From contig JBITNC010000001.1 in assembly GCA_050084985.1 (NCBI GenBank), positions 95,666,001 to 95,730,000 of the forward strand: 64,000 nt of DNA, in the 5' to 3' direction. Below, in pieces: positions 22,641 to 34,711 of the stretch (positions within the stretch are counted from its first letter, which is position 1; every line of letters starts with the position of its first letter). The stretch is from Nageia nagi. Lineage: Eukaryota; Pinophyta. The position numbers were made by a program, and so were the translations under genes. The notes under the pieces were generated by a model. It was given only the letters and a program-made list of their open reading frames with translations. It did no database searches and was not told the DNA's origin.

Positions 22641-24222
22641 AGAGTAATAATTTTGAAATCTTCTTGGAGGATATTGAAAGTTGGAAGACATCCTCTAAAA
22701 GCCTCTTGTTTGATCACTCTTCAACTTGCTTTGATTTGGTTTCTTCTTGAGCTAACTTTCATTTGTAGAGTTTGAACATTCACTAGGTTCATAACCTACT
22801 CTTGACTTGTCCTTTGGCTTCCTCTAAGATTGCAATATCAATTATCAATGATAGAACTTTTTTCTAGCTTTTGATAGTAATCTATGTGAATCATAAGTTT
22901 TACAACTTGCACTATCAAGGAGATAATTTCTTCTTCATATCTAACATATGCATCCATCTTATAAATCAATTGAATTGAAGAGATTTCTCTATTAACTTGG
23001 ATTCTTCTACTTGGACACTCAACTCTTCAATCTTATTTCTTGATTTTCTATTCTTTTTTTCTTTCAATCTCAAGTTCTTTGAAGGCTAAAATAAGTTCAC
23101 CTTCTAGATCAACCTCAACATCTACATCTTCAAGCTCATAGTTCTCTAACTCATCATTTACATCTTCTTCTTCAAAAATAGAGTTCTCTTTATTAGTATC
23201 TTTACTAGTTTTATGTTCATTCTGAATACCATCTTGTGCCACAAAGAGAAACTCACTATTCCCTTCCTCATGTCCATCACCATCACTAGACATTTCATTA
23301 TTTTCTTAATATATGGAATTCTTTTTCTTGTACTTATCTTTCTTGATAATTATTGATTTATTTTTAAACCTTTTATTTTCATGCTTGCCTTCATTACTAT
23401 CATTGTTATCTTTTTAAGAATATTTACTTGCAAAATGACCACTCCACCACAACTAAAATATTTAAAGGGAACTTAACTCTATATATTCCTTTTCCTCTTT
23501 TGAGTTTGCAAACAAAATTTGATTCTTCTACATATGATATGTCTTCTTTTGATTCAACTTTATTTTTTGAGCTCTTGGCTACTTTCAAGGTTGCTTCTTT
23601 ATCAATCTATTTTCCTTTGATTGTTCTTATCTCCCATGCAGTTAATGATCCATGCATTTCATCCAAACAAAATGCATTCAAGTCCTTGGCTTCTTCAATG
23701 GTTGAAAGCTTTGAGTAAAATGTAGATGGTAATGATATCAACACTTTCTTAACAGTGACCTTATCTTCTATGGTTTCTCCAAGTCCTCTTATAGCATTGA
23801 TGATCTCATTCACTCTGAGCATATGTGTAACAAAATCTTCATCTTCATTCATTTTTAAACTCTCAAACTAAGCCTAGAATGTTTGTAGTTTGGCTTCCTT
23901 AATCTTATCATCACCTTCATGTATACTCTTCAACTTATCCCAAATCTATTTGGCAGTAGTGTATCCCATGACCTTGACCAGTTTCACTATCAATAAGACC
24001 ACTCATTATTGCATTTTGAGCCTTGGAATCATTTTTAAATAACTTTTTACTAGCTACATCTATTTGAGGAGTAGAAGGTATAGTATAACCACTCTTAACA
24101 AACTCCCAAATTTCAAAGCCTAGTGCACTTAAATAGGTATGCATTCTTAATCTCCAAAATGCATAGTTTACCCCATCAAACAAAGGAGCTTTGCTTGAAG
24201 AAAAGCCTTTACCACTAGACAT
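22641..24222 (-). pseudogene. Copia-2 gag
   Basis: Capsid protein. The start ATG at 24222 lies 53 bases downstream of the PBS. Residues include FSSSKAPLFDGVNYAFWRLR and MHTYLSALGFEIWEFVKSGY (the F-D-G-x-N-Y-x-x-W opening of copia gag), then in other frames LINAIRGLGETI-type sequence NEIINAIRGLGETIEDKVTV and KVLISLPSTFYSKLSTIEE (UBN2 domain, 23852-23607). An acidic segment (23293-23048, rich in Glu and Asp) and a poorly readable linker lead to the zinc knuckles. Stops separate the pieces. Confidence 0.9.
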
Positions 24223-24274
24223 ATTATCACTCTAAGGATATCCCTAAGTCATTTAGACCAAAGATAGGGACTTT

Positions 24275-24286
24275 GCTTTGATACCA
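24275..24286 (-). other. Primer-binding site of copia-2
   Basis: Minus-strand TGGTATCAAAGC differs by one base from the plant copia consensus TGGTATCAGAGC, complementary to the 3' end of initiator tRNA-Met. It abuts the 5' LTR. Confidence 0.9.
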
Positions 24287-24288
24287 AT

Positions 24289-25890
24289 TTTTGACTAAGA
24301 GTGACATTGAGAAGGGGGATGAATCAGTGTGGACTAAAATATTAATCTTAACTTGAAATACTTGAAGCAACAACAAGAAATTGATAATCAACGATTCAAA
24401 GATAAAAAAAAAAGCAACCACATAAACCATCTCACAACATAGAGAATTTAATGAGGTTCACCATAAGGCTACATCCTCAAAAATGTTACTTGGATCATGG
24501 TCCAAATCGAACCAAGTAAAGCACTAACTTTACAAATTACCAACACCAACTGGTAGGAGCACCAACTCCTCTTATTTTGTAGCACCAACTCCTCTTATTT
24601 TGTAGCACCAACTCCTCTTGTTTTGTAGCACCAACCCCTTAAGCACCAAGCACCAAATTATTTTTTAATCTAAATAATTTGGCATTTTGAAATGCCTTCT
24701 CTAAAATAGATCCTAAATGATTTTGCTCTCTAATCTCCTCTTCACTAGATTGATATCAAATTTGATTTTGTAATCAGTAAAGTAGTCTCCCATATTCTGC
24801 CTTCATGGCCAATCTTTGTAGTTTAATAACAATGGTAGATTCTCTTCATCTTTCTATTATTTTTCATTAGCAATTCTATAAACACCATTTATTCAAAAAT
24901 GCAACATACTCAACTAAATATATTCTGCTCACTATAGCATACACCTTTCTATTCTTACAATCAATAATGTATCATCCTCCCTTTTGGCCATGCCTATACA
25001 TCACACACAAAATAATCATTAACTATTTGTAATAGTTATCACATCATTCTGAGTAATAATATACATATTTTATAGCTACTCTTTCAATGTTGAGTATCCA
25101 TTTTCTGATTTTATAAATGTTGCAACTAAAAAACCTCTTTTTAGCTCAATCCACCATAACTATCATTGTGTATTTTGATTGCTTTTTTTCAGGGTCATAA
25201 CTTCCTCCATGAGTTTTTAAATAAATGAAAATTTGGAAAGCATATTCTTCTTCATACTAAAAATTTCAATTTCAATTTTAGCCTTAACTGCTTATGAGTT
25301 GTTCGCAACATCTTCAACAAAGTGGCCTTGAATCTTGATTTGTAACTATCTTTTAAAATGGAAAATTCAGCATATTTTGGGGTTGATAATTTTATTCACA
25401 TTTTTCCAAATGAGATAAAATTTAATACACACCTTCTTTGTTATATTAACTACTTTCAATTCAATTTTTAGTCTCTAACTCCTTTAAGATTATTTGCAGC
25501 ATTTTGGCAAAATGGCCCTTCACATAGATTTGACACTTGTCACAAATGTAATACATTTGTTTTATATTCATATCAACTCAAATATTCAATATTTTTATAT
25601 TTTTGAGTATGTATTTGGAAAAATATCATCTATAAAATTTTTTCCAAAAATTTAGGGCACTTTTATTTTTGGTCCATTTTTTTTTTTTACTATGTATCAC
25701 TTCAGAACTGCATTGATATGTAGTTACTTAGAACTTTTAGTTTAGACTTTCATCCTTGTTTCACTTTATTTCTATGAACTTTAGTACTTTGTAGTTACTT
25801 CAATATTATGACCTTGTTAACACTATGTAGTATTGATTTCTAACTTCATAACAATGTTACTGTGTCGACAACAATGATAAATATGCTACA
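24289..25890 (-). repeat. 5' LTR of copia-2
   Basis: About 1.6 kb, partner of 17358-18973. Its inner edge next to the PBS is worn (ATTTTTGAC where the other copy has TGTTGAAT); the outer edge ends CTACA before the AATTA duplication. I could not identify a convincing TATA box. Confidence 0.9.
24555..24640 (-). repeat. 23 bp minisatellite inside the copia-2 5' LTR
   Basis: The unit agcaccaactcctcttattttgt starts at 24558, 24581 and 24604, with a partial copy at 24627. The 3' LTR has only one intact unit at the matching place (about 17625), so the array changed after integration or by strand slippage. Confidence 0.85.
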
Positions 25891-25895
25891 AATTA

Positions 25896-27080
25896 TCCTT
25901 TCTACTTAGCCTTGGGTTAATAAAATTATTTATGCTCCTTGATTGATCAACATAATGATATTTTATGCTTTGAAATGTCCATAATATTTCATAGTTTGTT
26001 GGAAATAATATCTTGAAAGGGTATTGTAAGAAATTTTAGGAGTATCTTCATTGGTGTTATCAGGTTCCTCCTCTATATATACAATTACATCCTCATATAC
26101 TTCTTCTATCGACTCCTTTGTGGAATCGATATTCAACAAATATGATTTTTATGAGGATGTCAATGGTGTGGCACATTTTTTTTTATCATAATTATAACAA
26201 ATACCTTTTTCCTTGTGCTCTATTATTTACTTAGGAATAAGCATCTCAATTATCAATGGGCAATTTGGTTTTAGACCAAATTGAGAATTTTATGCTTTCC
26301 CAAAAGGTTTCTTCACTTGCTTATGCTAAGGGGTGAACTTGTATTCAACCAATTTAGTAAGCCCAATAGTTTCCACCATATTTTTAGGATTGAACATATT
26401 TACTTCTACTTAAATCTTTACTTTTAAGCTACAAATGAAATACCTTTTGTAAAATTATTTATGTAACCTTCCATATGATTGGTAAGCTTCTCAAATTGAG
26501 TCTGGTATTCTTTAACAATTATTATTTGGTAGAGTTTTATCAATGCTTACATAGAGTCTTCAAAATCACTTGGGTCAAATTGAACCAAGAGATGTTTGGT
26601 TAATTACCCAAAGAAGGGATTTTATTTGTATTCTCAAACCATTGGTACCATTGAATAGCCTTTTTTATTAAGATGAAATGTGGTAATATTTTTCTTCTAC
26701 ACCTCAAGAACCAAGTTCAAGGAAAAGTATTCTTCTTCTTGATAAATCCAACTAGTGTGACCTTCACCATATAATTTAGGGAATTATAACTTGGTCATCC
26801 TTAGAGAAACAAATTCCTACTAAGGTACTTGAGGTTTTTGGCATGCTTTCTCTACTGATGGATGAGAATTTGAACCTATTGTTGGGCCTTTGATTGTTGC
26901 TTGTTGAACAAGTTCCAAGTTTCTACTTAAAGTGTTATATTTGGAATCCATAGCTGCTAGTGTTAGTTGCATATTGGAGAAGGCAATTAGGAGGTGGACA
27001 TAACTAACCAAATCACTCAAATTGTTAACCTTGATGGATAATTTTTCATATTCTTGAAATCTTTTTTGTTACTCATATTC
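25896..27080 (-). pseudogene. Ty3/gypsy gag and protease N-terminal half, element B
   Basis: Minus-strand reading, in pieces: a gag N-terminal region with MDSKYNTLSRNLELVQQAT (27020-26820); the core IQWYQWFENTNKIPSL (from A-L-x-W-Y-x-W) followed by an L-x-x-F-x-x-x-x-x-E-D equivalent and IVKEYQTQFEKLTNHMEGY; a Cys-poor knuckle region EHKEKGICYNYDKK; then the protease opening DTPKISYNTLSRYYFQQTM, and NIIMLINQG in place of V-x-x-L-I-D-S-G, so the catalytic Asp is lost. The sequence is cut at 25895 by copia-2 and resumes at 17357. Gag of this pattern is common in chromovirus-like gypsy elements. Confidence 0.85.
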
Positions 27081-27339
27081 CTATTTATAGAAATTATTAT
27101 TTTTAGAAATTGAAAAAATGCATGGGTGCTATATATAGAAATGATTAGGATGAAAAATAAGTGTGACAAGATAGTTCTCTAAATGATTATTTTTGGAGCT
27201 TTGAACTCTTTTTCTTTTGTAAAAATTTGTTACCAAAGGTAATAAGCAGTCTCTCTCAAATTTTGCCAATTCTTCATGGTTTGGGACATATTGAAATTTA
27301 AATTTTTTACCTATTTTGGAAATTTCTATTTCTAATACT

Positions 27340-27625
27340 TAAAATATAGGGTTCCAAAATGGATAAAAATTTAGGTCATGAATTTCTAGAAATTTATTGA
27401 AAGAGTTTCAATTGAGAAAAGGATAGCATTTAGGGTTTCAACTTGATATGATCAAAATAAGCCTTTCAAATCTAGAAAAATTTTGGTAGACTTTTGATTG
27501 AAAATGGATAAAATCTAGGGCTTTCATTCAATTTGAACAAAAGGAATCTTTCAAATCTAAAAATTTTTTTGGTTGAGTTTCAGCTATAAAAAGGAAAAAA
27601 TCTAGGTCTTCTAGTAAATCTAACT
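27340..27625 (-). repeat. Diverged tandem repeats in the leader of element B
   Basis: Segments starting with 'aaaatggataaaatctaggg' or close variants begin at about 27356, 27417, 27501 and 27588, spacing 61-87 bp. They lie between the PBS and gag of element B. Confidence 0.6.
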
Positions 27626-27658
27626 TCTTCAAATTTTCTCATAGTAACCAAAATCAAA

Positions 27659-27670
27659 GCTTTGATACCA
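27659..27670 (-). other. Primer-binding site of element B
   Basis: Minus-strand TGGTATCAAAGC, two bases inside the end of the LTR at 27673, as expected for an initiator tRNA-Met primer. Confidence 0.85.
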
Positions 27671-27672
27671 AA

Positions 27673-28045
27673 TGATAGGAACCTATAAGATATAAAATCA
27701 AATTTTAAATACAAATAAAAATAAAATGTTAAATACTAATGGATTCAAAATGCAAAAATTCATAGTTATATGAAATAGTAATGGATTCTAATGCTAGGCC
27801 GCTTTGATGGGGAGGCTACCTCCTTACAACTCAAAAGATAATATATTTTCCAATATAATCTCTCTTCTGCTATTACACATGTTTATAGTCATATTAACCT
27901 AATCCTAATTATTAGTTCATTACAAAATGATGATTTTCCTTTACAAAAGTGTGATGGTTCACCTTAGGATTTGATATATGCTAATGATTAAAATATTTAA
28001 AATAAATAACTAACAAAGTAAATGTTAGTAAATGAGATCCTAACA
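27673..28045 (-). repeat. 5' LTR of gypsy element B
   Basis: 373 bp from TGATAGGA to TCCTAACA, an imperfect terminal inverted pair. Its inner end is placed by the PBS; its outer end by the matching inverted octamer. No second copy was found left of 17150, consistent with loss of the 3' half of the element. Confidence 0.75.
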
Positions 28046-29479
28046 TATAGGCTTGGTAGGGATATGTCTAACTTGGAAGCATTTCTTACATTATCAAAAA
28101 GCATTCATAACTTTGATTTAGTTACTTCAAATGCTGAGGGATTTAGTAAAGTTTACATCAAATCTTAGAGGGACCCTCTTAGACTTATCAAGGTTAGCAT
28201 ATTAAATTTGAAAAGGAACAATATTTCATAATACATTGACTCAATAACTTCAAACCTTCATTGCTAGAATGTAAATATAAAATGTGATAGATATTACTAG
28301 TTTAGTAATTATTTCACAAATAACTAACCACTTTTCCATGACATTGATTATTTCTCTAGGTCCAATTTGTAAGGATGAGAATTCTTGGAAATTTTAAAGG
28401 TTGTTGTTAAGAAAAATTCATAAATAACTTATTTTTAGGAACAAGTAATATCCTTTTATAAATATTATGCTATGAAAAGATTTATCTTTACAAGTTTCTT
28501 CCAAGGGAAAGGAATTCACCACATTTTTCATAATTCATTCCTATGAAGATAAATATTTCTTGAAACTATTCCTAATTATAACCTATAACAATTTTTTATT
28601 TTTATTTTTTAAGTGAAATAAAAGATAAACTATTTAAAAATACTTCTAACACAAATAAAAGTTATCCCAAGATCCTAGGTCTTAGTTTATTTTAGAGGAT
28701 GCTTTAGTTGATTAAAGTTGTTTTTCAACTTTTATTTCATTACATGATCAAATAGTAACTAACTTTTGAGACCACAATTATCTTAATATTTTAGAATCAA
28801 ATTTCATATTTTTAAAATGAATAATACTTTCAAAATGGATAACACTTTCAAAATTTTATATACTTTCAGTTAGACATGTAAAATGTTTGTGGTTAAAAAC
28901 ATATGGATTTGGATTTTCTTGATACTAGGAATTTGAATTAGAATGCATATAAACATAATATGAAATTTAAAATAATAAAATTTTTTTTTTTCACAAATGC
29001 ATCGATGTCTAGAAGATAATCATCGTAATCATTTTCATAAAGTATAAACTTTTTCTTGACTATGAAGGTTGTATATAGAGAGTTTCTTTTACATTTTGAA
29101 TTATGAATACTAACCATAACCTCAAGAAATCTAGTTTGATTTATTCGAATATTATCATCAAAATATTCCACTTAATTGAACTTTAAAAACTTTTAAACAA
29201 GAAGAAAAGTGAAAATTTTATCATCCTTCATTTCTTTAGCATATTGAAGTAAAACTATAGACAGGAAATTTTCTTGAACAACAACCTTTTTAATTATGTA
29301 TCCTTGAAATGCATATTCTAATTATGATGTAAATTTATAAAAAGTTCTATCTTGAACATGAGTATGCAATTTAAAAAAAATAATTTTGAGTAAGAATAAT
29401 CTACAAAATCACTCCAAGGATGTAAATTGTGTCATTCAATGATGGATATATTGAATATGGCTTTCAATTCATTTAGATT
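28046..29479. other. AT-rich stretch without a clear gene
   Basis: A 77-residue minus-strand frame at 28938-29171 has protein-like but unrecognised sequence and may extend the decayed reading region at 29480-31150. Otherwise nothing is seen. Confidence 0.4.
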
Positions 29480-31150
29480 TGAATTTCAATTTTGTATTTT
29501 TTTATTGAGAATTCATATTCCATTTGGTAGACTTGATATTACAAGTGTATTATGATTACATTTTCATCTTGATTTGTTACTCTTTGACATTTCTCATCCA
29601 ACATACTTTTTTCAAGTATTTCAATTATCAAGAAATTCTTTGTATTATGGTATTAAGTATCACACAAACTACAATATATATCTTCAATAAGATGCTATTT
29701 CTCTCCTTTGATAGTATCAATGTCATTAAGCTTAACATGAGAATATTCATGCTCAACATGAACTTTAGCTTGAAAATGAGGAACATATTGATCTTCATCA
29801 TCATATCCTTTTTTATTGCAAGTTTTAGATTTTGTCTATGATCTTTGATCAATTTTAACTTCAAGTATTTTATTGTCTATCATCTTTTCATGCTGTCCCA
29901 AAATTTCATAATCCATATTTAATGGTACAATCCTAGTTTATTCATATAAAACCATTCCAATATTATTAAGATAATATTCATTTTCTTTAAGATAATCATC
30001 ATCAATGATATTTATAGTGTAGATATCAAGGATACTTTCAATTATTTCTCTCTATGATAGTCTTCATGTCTTGAGTTTGATATCTTGCATTCTATTTCAT
30101 GCTTTTTCATATATCCAATCTATCAATTTTACTACATCTTGTCCTAATAGATATTCAAAAAAAATATTTCAATTATGTTTTCATAAAACTATTTAATTCT
30201 ATCAACTTGATGCTCTTGTATCTCTTTTACATCTTGATCATATAAAAGAGTTCGTTAATATATAGAATTCTCCAATAGATGTAATTCTTGATCTTTTGAT
30301 TGAACACTTGACATTTAATTTTATTCCTTGATAAAGAATTCTTTCTTTTGAGATAAGAGTGAGGATTTATGATATTGATCAATTTCACAAATTGTACTTG
30401 AAGTATTTGTCACCTTCTCTTAATCTTCAAGACTTGTTGAAATAACTTGGAGTTTCGTATCTTCATGATAATGCAATTCCAAGTTGGATGCTAATTCATG
30501 TATTGAATCACTTAAATATTTTTATTGCTTTTTCTTTAACTTATATTCTTTCAAGAGTATTATAATTAATTCCATTTTATCTTACCCTAGATAAATTTCA
30601 ATATTCTTTTCTTTATAGCAATACAAAAACTTTTTGTACTATTAGACACTTTTTTATTCCATGATCTTCAGTATCACAAACTTTGTAAGAGTTTTTAGTG
30701 AAGTATTTTTATTTTTGTGAATATATTTCACTTTGAACATAATTTATGTCTTGAAAAGATATTAGGTTTGAAAGGTTCCCTTTATATGCAAAGTCTTCAA
30801 AATTTTCTAAGTAAATGTTTAATGTCTTCTCTTTTCTAACTATGTATTCGTACAAGAAATATTCAAGCATGTATTTGAATGAAGTAGTTATAGAACTGAT
30901 AAGAAGTGACCAAAACTAAGAAAATGCTTGATCTTCGAATTTTATAGTAAACAATCTTACCACTACATCTTTGATTTCCACAAGTAGGAAATCACATATC
31001 TTTTAGAATATTTTGATATATTGGTCGATAATCAAGAATCCCATCATGTGAAATTTGGAATGCAACTAAGATATTTAGGAAGTTCAAGTTCAATTTATGG
31101 AAAATTGAGTGGGTTCTTCTTTCTTATCCATGACCTTATATAAATCAATT
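29480..31150 (-). pseudogene. Ty3/gypsy gag-like relic with a long decayed downstream frame (element F)
   Basis: Minus-strand frames around 31000-30700 read VEIKDVVVRLFTIKFEDQAF, a stop, then FWSLLISSITTSFKYMLEYF, matching the D-V-x-x-R-L-F-x-x-x-L-x-x-x-A-x-x-W-F-x-x-L...S-I core of Tat-type gypsy gag. One frame can then be followed toward 29500 with only scattered stops: NIYLENFEDFAYKGNLSN, later ICEIDQYHKSSLLSQKKE (shifted frame) and DEDQYVPHFQAKVHVEHEY. This downstream part has acidic, protein-like composition but no family I know. No LTR or PBS is assigned to it. Confidence 0.6.
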
Positions 31151-33329
31151 TTTCATCTATAATTTGATAATCCACTTCATTTTTTACAAAAATTATCTTC
31201 TCTTGAACTATAGTGATGCAACATACATTAACACTTTCCTTATGTGGTAGGGTAATGTTACACCTAACTCATTCACGTGACTCTATAATTGGTATTTATG
31301 GACTTATTTTCTTGGTTCCTATAGAATTCATAACAACCTAGAGTTAGCAAAATTTGTAGCAAAATCTTGAGTTATATTTTAAATTTGAATACAATTCATT
31401 CATATCCTAATATTTTGCATGAAAATAATAATTAAATTTTATTTTATTGAATAGGCATTTGTTATTATAGCAACAATATTTTTTTCTTTGCAAATATCAC
31501 AACTAGTTTTTTAACCAATTACCATTACCTAAGTGTGAAATAAATTTAACTATATGTAATATTTATTTCTTTAATTAACATTAATGAAATTATAGCTAAG
31601 TCTTGTTATCACACAACATACCATCAACATTATATATTATATCATAATATCGTAAAGTATAAGAATCATTTAAATAAACCAAAATACATATCATCCTACT
31701 GTAAGGGTTTCCTAATATTTAGAAATGGTATTTTTGCTACAATAAAGGTTAGTAAAACATAAGAAACATTTATATAGTATAAATACATAATCTCATAGAG
31801 GCCTCAAGTGTTTTTAGAAAATGTAGTGAAAAGATTGTAATGTTAATTAGTTTTAATTTTCGACTTTATGATGTTATGTTGGTATGTTTTGAATTTGATC
31901 AGATATGATCTCTAACATTAAATTGCATCCAAATACCTATAGTACTTATTATTTTTTATTTGTATGCTTGTTTTTTGGGAATTTAATTCTATTAATATGA
32001 TCTTGTTATGATCATATATTCTTCTTAATGTTCTTAATATGATCTTGTTGTGATAAGATCTTTTTCTATTGTAAAGGATGGGCATCCATAATTTTTTTTT
32101 ATCTTATTATGCATGCACCATACCTATTATATATATTATATTAAAATTATAAAGGTATTTTATCCCTTAATTCATTTTAATTTAGAAAATTTTCTATTCA
32201 TTTTACACAAGAAATGACAAGAGAGAATGCTCTGCAACTTTTTCCTTACATTTTTGTTTGTGTTTCTTATTTCTAGGTGTTATTGTGATCAAGTAATCAC
32301 ACTTAAAGTTTTGATAAAGTAATAAAATTTATGTTTGGTTTCTAATTTTGTGGTATTTTATCTTAAGATATAGTCATTTGGGTTTTATTTCATGCACTAA
32401 ATTTGGAGATAATCATTGTTATCTCAAACTACCCTATTTTAGACCAATTTGCTTTTGAGGGCTATAAATTTTGTTCTATATATCCTTTTAAGTGGTTATT
32501 TTTGTTTTTAATATTAATTTTATATATGTTAAAAAAATATTTATTATTTATCATGATTTATATAGAAATAACTATCACCATAAATGATTTACCACCATGC
32601 ACTTATCCAATAGTAGTAGTTTGTGAATACATTCACTTTTGCTTTCTTGTTTTCATATTTAACTTAATCCATTGTTTGTAAGTATTTAATTATTAAACAT
32701 TATACTTATTCCATTTTCTATACATATTAAACATGAACCCTTTGAATACAAATCTCCAATTTTTCAGCCTATTCTTTTGGAACTATTAGCCTATTCCTAT
32801 TTTGGTGACCTAGTGAACATCTTTTATGTAACCAAGAATTGATACATATTTAAAACTCCTTTTGAGTTTATTATTTATCTATTATAAAGTATAATTCAAT
32901 ATCTTTACAAAGGTTATAACAAAACATACTTTTTTTGTTAGTTATGATTAGCAAAACTGCCACTGTTTGGTACCTAGTTATGTGATAATACTATCTTGGT
33001 GACTAAACTACAACTTAGTGATCTCAAGTTCTAAACCAAATCACTAGAGTTATGCATATTAGATCAAGGTGTATGAGTTTATCCTTATAAAAGTATATTT
33101 ACCTTTCAAACCATATACAAAATTGATATTTTGATCAAGATTAGTTTTTTAATTATACAAGTTGGTTAGCTTAATGTTCTTGAAGGTTGAACATCAATAT
33201 ATAGTAGCCAAATCCTTTGATATTAAAATTTTTAGTAATGGAATAGTTTTAGATTCAATAATATTTATAAGTATTCTTATTGTATGTACAAATCTTGTAG
33301 CTTTAAAATGAGGCATGGCCATTCATGGA
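31151..33329. other. AT-rich stretch without a recognised gene
   Basis: A 92-residue plus-strand open frame (32403-32681) is hydrophobic and AT-biased, without known motifs. Nothing else is supported. Confidence 0.45.
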
Positions 33330-34110
33330 TAAATAATTAGATGCAAGTTTCTTTCACATGCAATTGTTATAACAACCCTTACTCTCTATCTTGTTTTGTT
33401 ATATGCATGATTTATTTTGTTTTCATATCAATTTGTATGGTAAATTCCTAAACTAAATATGGGTTTATTTGGAATGTAACTATGATAACAATATTGATAA
33501 ATACATATGAAAAATGTGGGAGCATTAAGATGGTTAGGCTTTTGTTTGACAAGATGTATTACAAATAAATAATTTCATAATTGTAGGATATATGCAAGAA
33601 ATGGTTATAGCAAGGAATTTGTTAAACTATTTGAACAATTACAACATATAGTCATTAACAAATGCATATTTGATCTTCTTAGCCATGTTGGGTGTCTAAA
33701 TGAATCAAAATACAAATAACATACTGATAAAACTTAAATGTATATTAGGTAAATCCTTACTTACCTACCTTATTCCCTTATATGCATGTTTTATTGTCAA
33801 TCTAAGTAGTAAAACCCCAAACTAATTATGGGTTTCTTTTATATGTAATTATGATAATAGACTTGATAAACATGTATGCAAAACATGAGAGCATTAAGAT
33901 AATAATGGTTTTGTTTGATAATATGCATCATGAAGAAATAATTTTATAAAATGCAATGATTGTACAATATATACAAGGAATGGTTGTAGTAAGGAATCTG
34001 CTAAACTATTTAAACATATAGAACATATGAGCATTAATACATGTATGGTTAACTTATTGGTTATGTTAAGTATCTAGATGAAGAAAAAGATAAATAACAT
34101 GCCAATAAAA
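33330..34110 (+). pseudogene. PPR protein pseudogene fragment, tandemly duplicated
   Basis: PPR proteins bind organellar RNA in plants. A first block reads VTMITILINTYEKCGSI, CGSIKMVRLLFDKM and then, after a frame change, ARNGYSKEFVKLFEQLQH and SHVGCLNESKYK, each matching a consensus PLS-class motif (I-D-M-Y-A-K-C-G-S-I...A-R-x-L-F-D-K-M; G-Y-A-x-N-G...E-A-x-x-L-F-E-Q-M). A second block about 370 bp further repeats the order: NYGFLLYVIMIIDLINMYAK, SIKIIMVLFDNMHHEEIIL, NAMI, YTRNGCSKESAKLFKHIEHM. Nucleotide identity between blocks is plain (for example 'gagcattaagat'). Stops and shifts exclude function. It could be two native motif sets or a later duplication of one. Confidence 0.8.
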
Positions 34111-34711
34111 CCTAATGTTGCAATGTAAAATTATTTATATAGTACCTTAAGCAGTATGTAGAAAATGGTGATGGACCCATTCACCTTGTAGTGATAAACC
34201 ATAATTCTCTCTTTTCTTGCTCACCTCATTTTCATGTATGCATATTTTGCTAGGTACTCACTACATGCTAATTTTTTGGCATGTGTGATCCTTTTTTATT
34301 TTTTTGAAGAGTTAATTTTTATGATGGTTATAAACTATCTTACCATGTTATATTAGGAAAATTGTAAACTATCATTTAAAATTGCCATCTATTATCATCT
34401 ACTTGGGTAATTTTAAGTCATTGTTAAAATTCACTATTTATTAGATCTATTACAATGGTTATAAACTATAGTAACTGAATTATTGTAAATAATACACCCT
34501 TAAAGCCCAATTTTGGTTTAGTGAGTGCACCTCTTTTGATGTCAATCCTCAAATGATATGAATTGAGTGGCAATGGGATTGGATAAAACCTTGATGAATA
34601 TAATTCAAATTCATATTGTATAGGTACTTAGTTTATCATCACTTAGATTGCATTCTCCAATTACCTCAAAACAAAAATGATTCTATTTTCATTGGTAGAG
34701 TAAAATATTGA
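34111..34711. other. Non-coding stretch between PPR pseudogene and LTR G
   Basis: No gene seen. The boundary with LTR G is approximate. Confidence 0.4.

Larger units (their letters stand above)
17358..25890 (-). mobile_element. Full-length Ty1/copia retrotransposon copia-2
   Basis: Two direct repeats of about 1.6 kb (17358-18973 and 24289-25890) flank gag, protease, integrase, reverse transcriptase and RNase H in copia order on the minus strand. The left LTR begins TGTTG and ends CAACA. The five bases before it (17353-17357) and after the right LTR (25891-25895) are both AATTA, an exact target-site duplication. PBS (24275-24286) and PPT (18974-18986) are in place. The LTRs differ at roughly one base in ten over the stretches I compared by eye, and the coding region carries several stops and frameshifts, so the insertion is old. 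It sits inside the protease of element B. Confidence 0.95.

Noticed and set aside
23428-23718. 96-residue plus-strand frame
   Set aside because: Antisense of copia-2 gag (UBN2 region).
29524-29841. 105-residue plus-strand frame
   Set aside because: Antisense to the decayed frame of element F; hydrophobic composition follows from the complement of acidic codons.
32403-32681. 92-residue hydrophobic frame as a membrane protein gene
   Set aside because: Hydrophobic frames are expected by chance in AT-rich DNA; no conserved motif, no supporting context.
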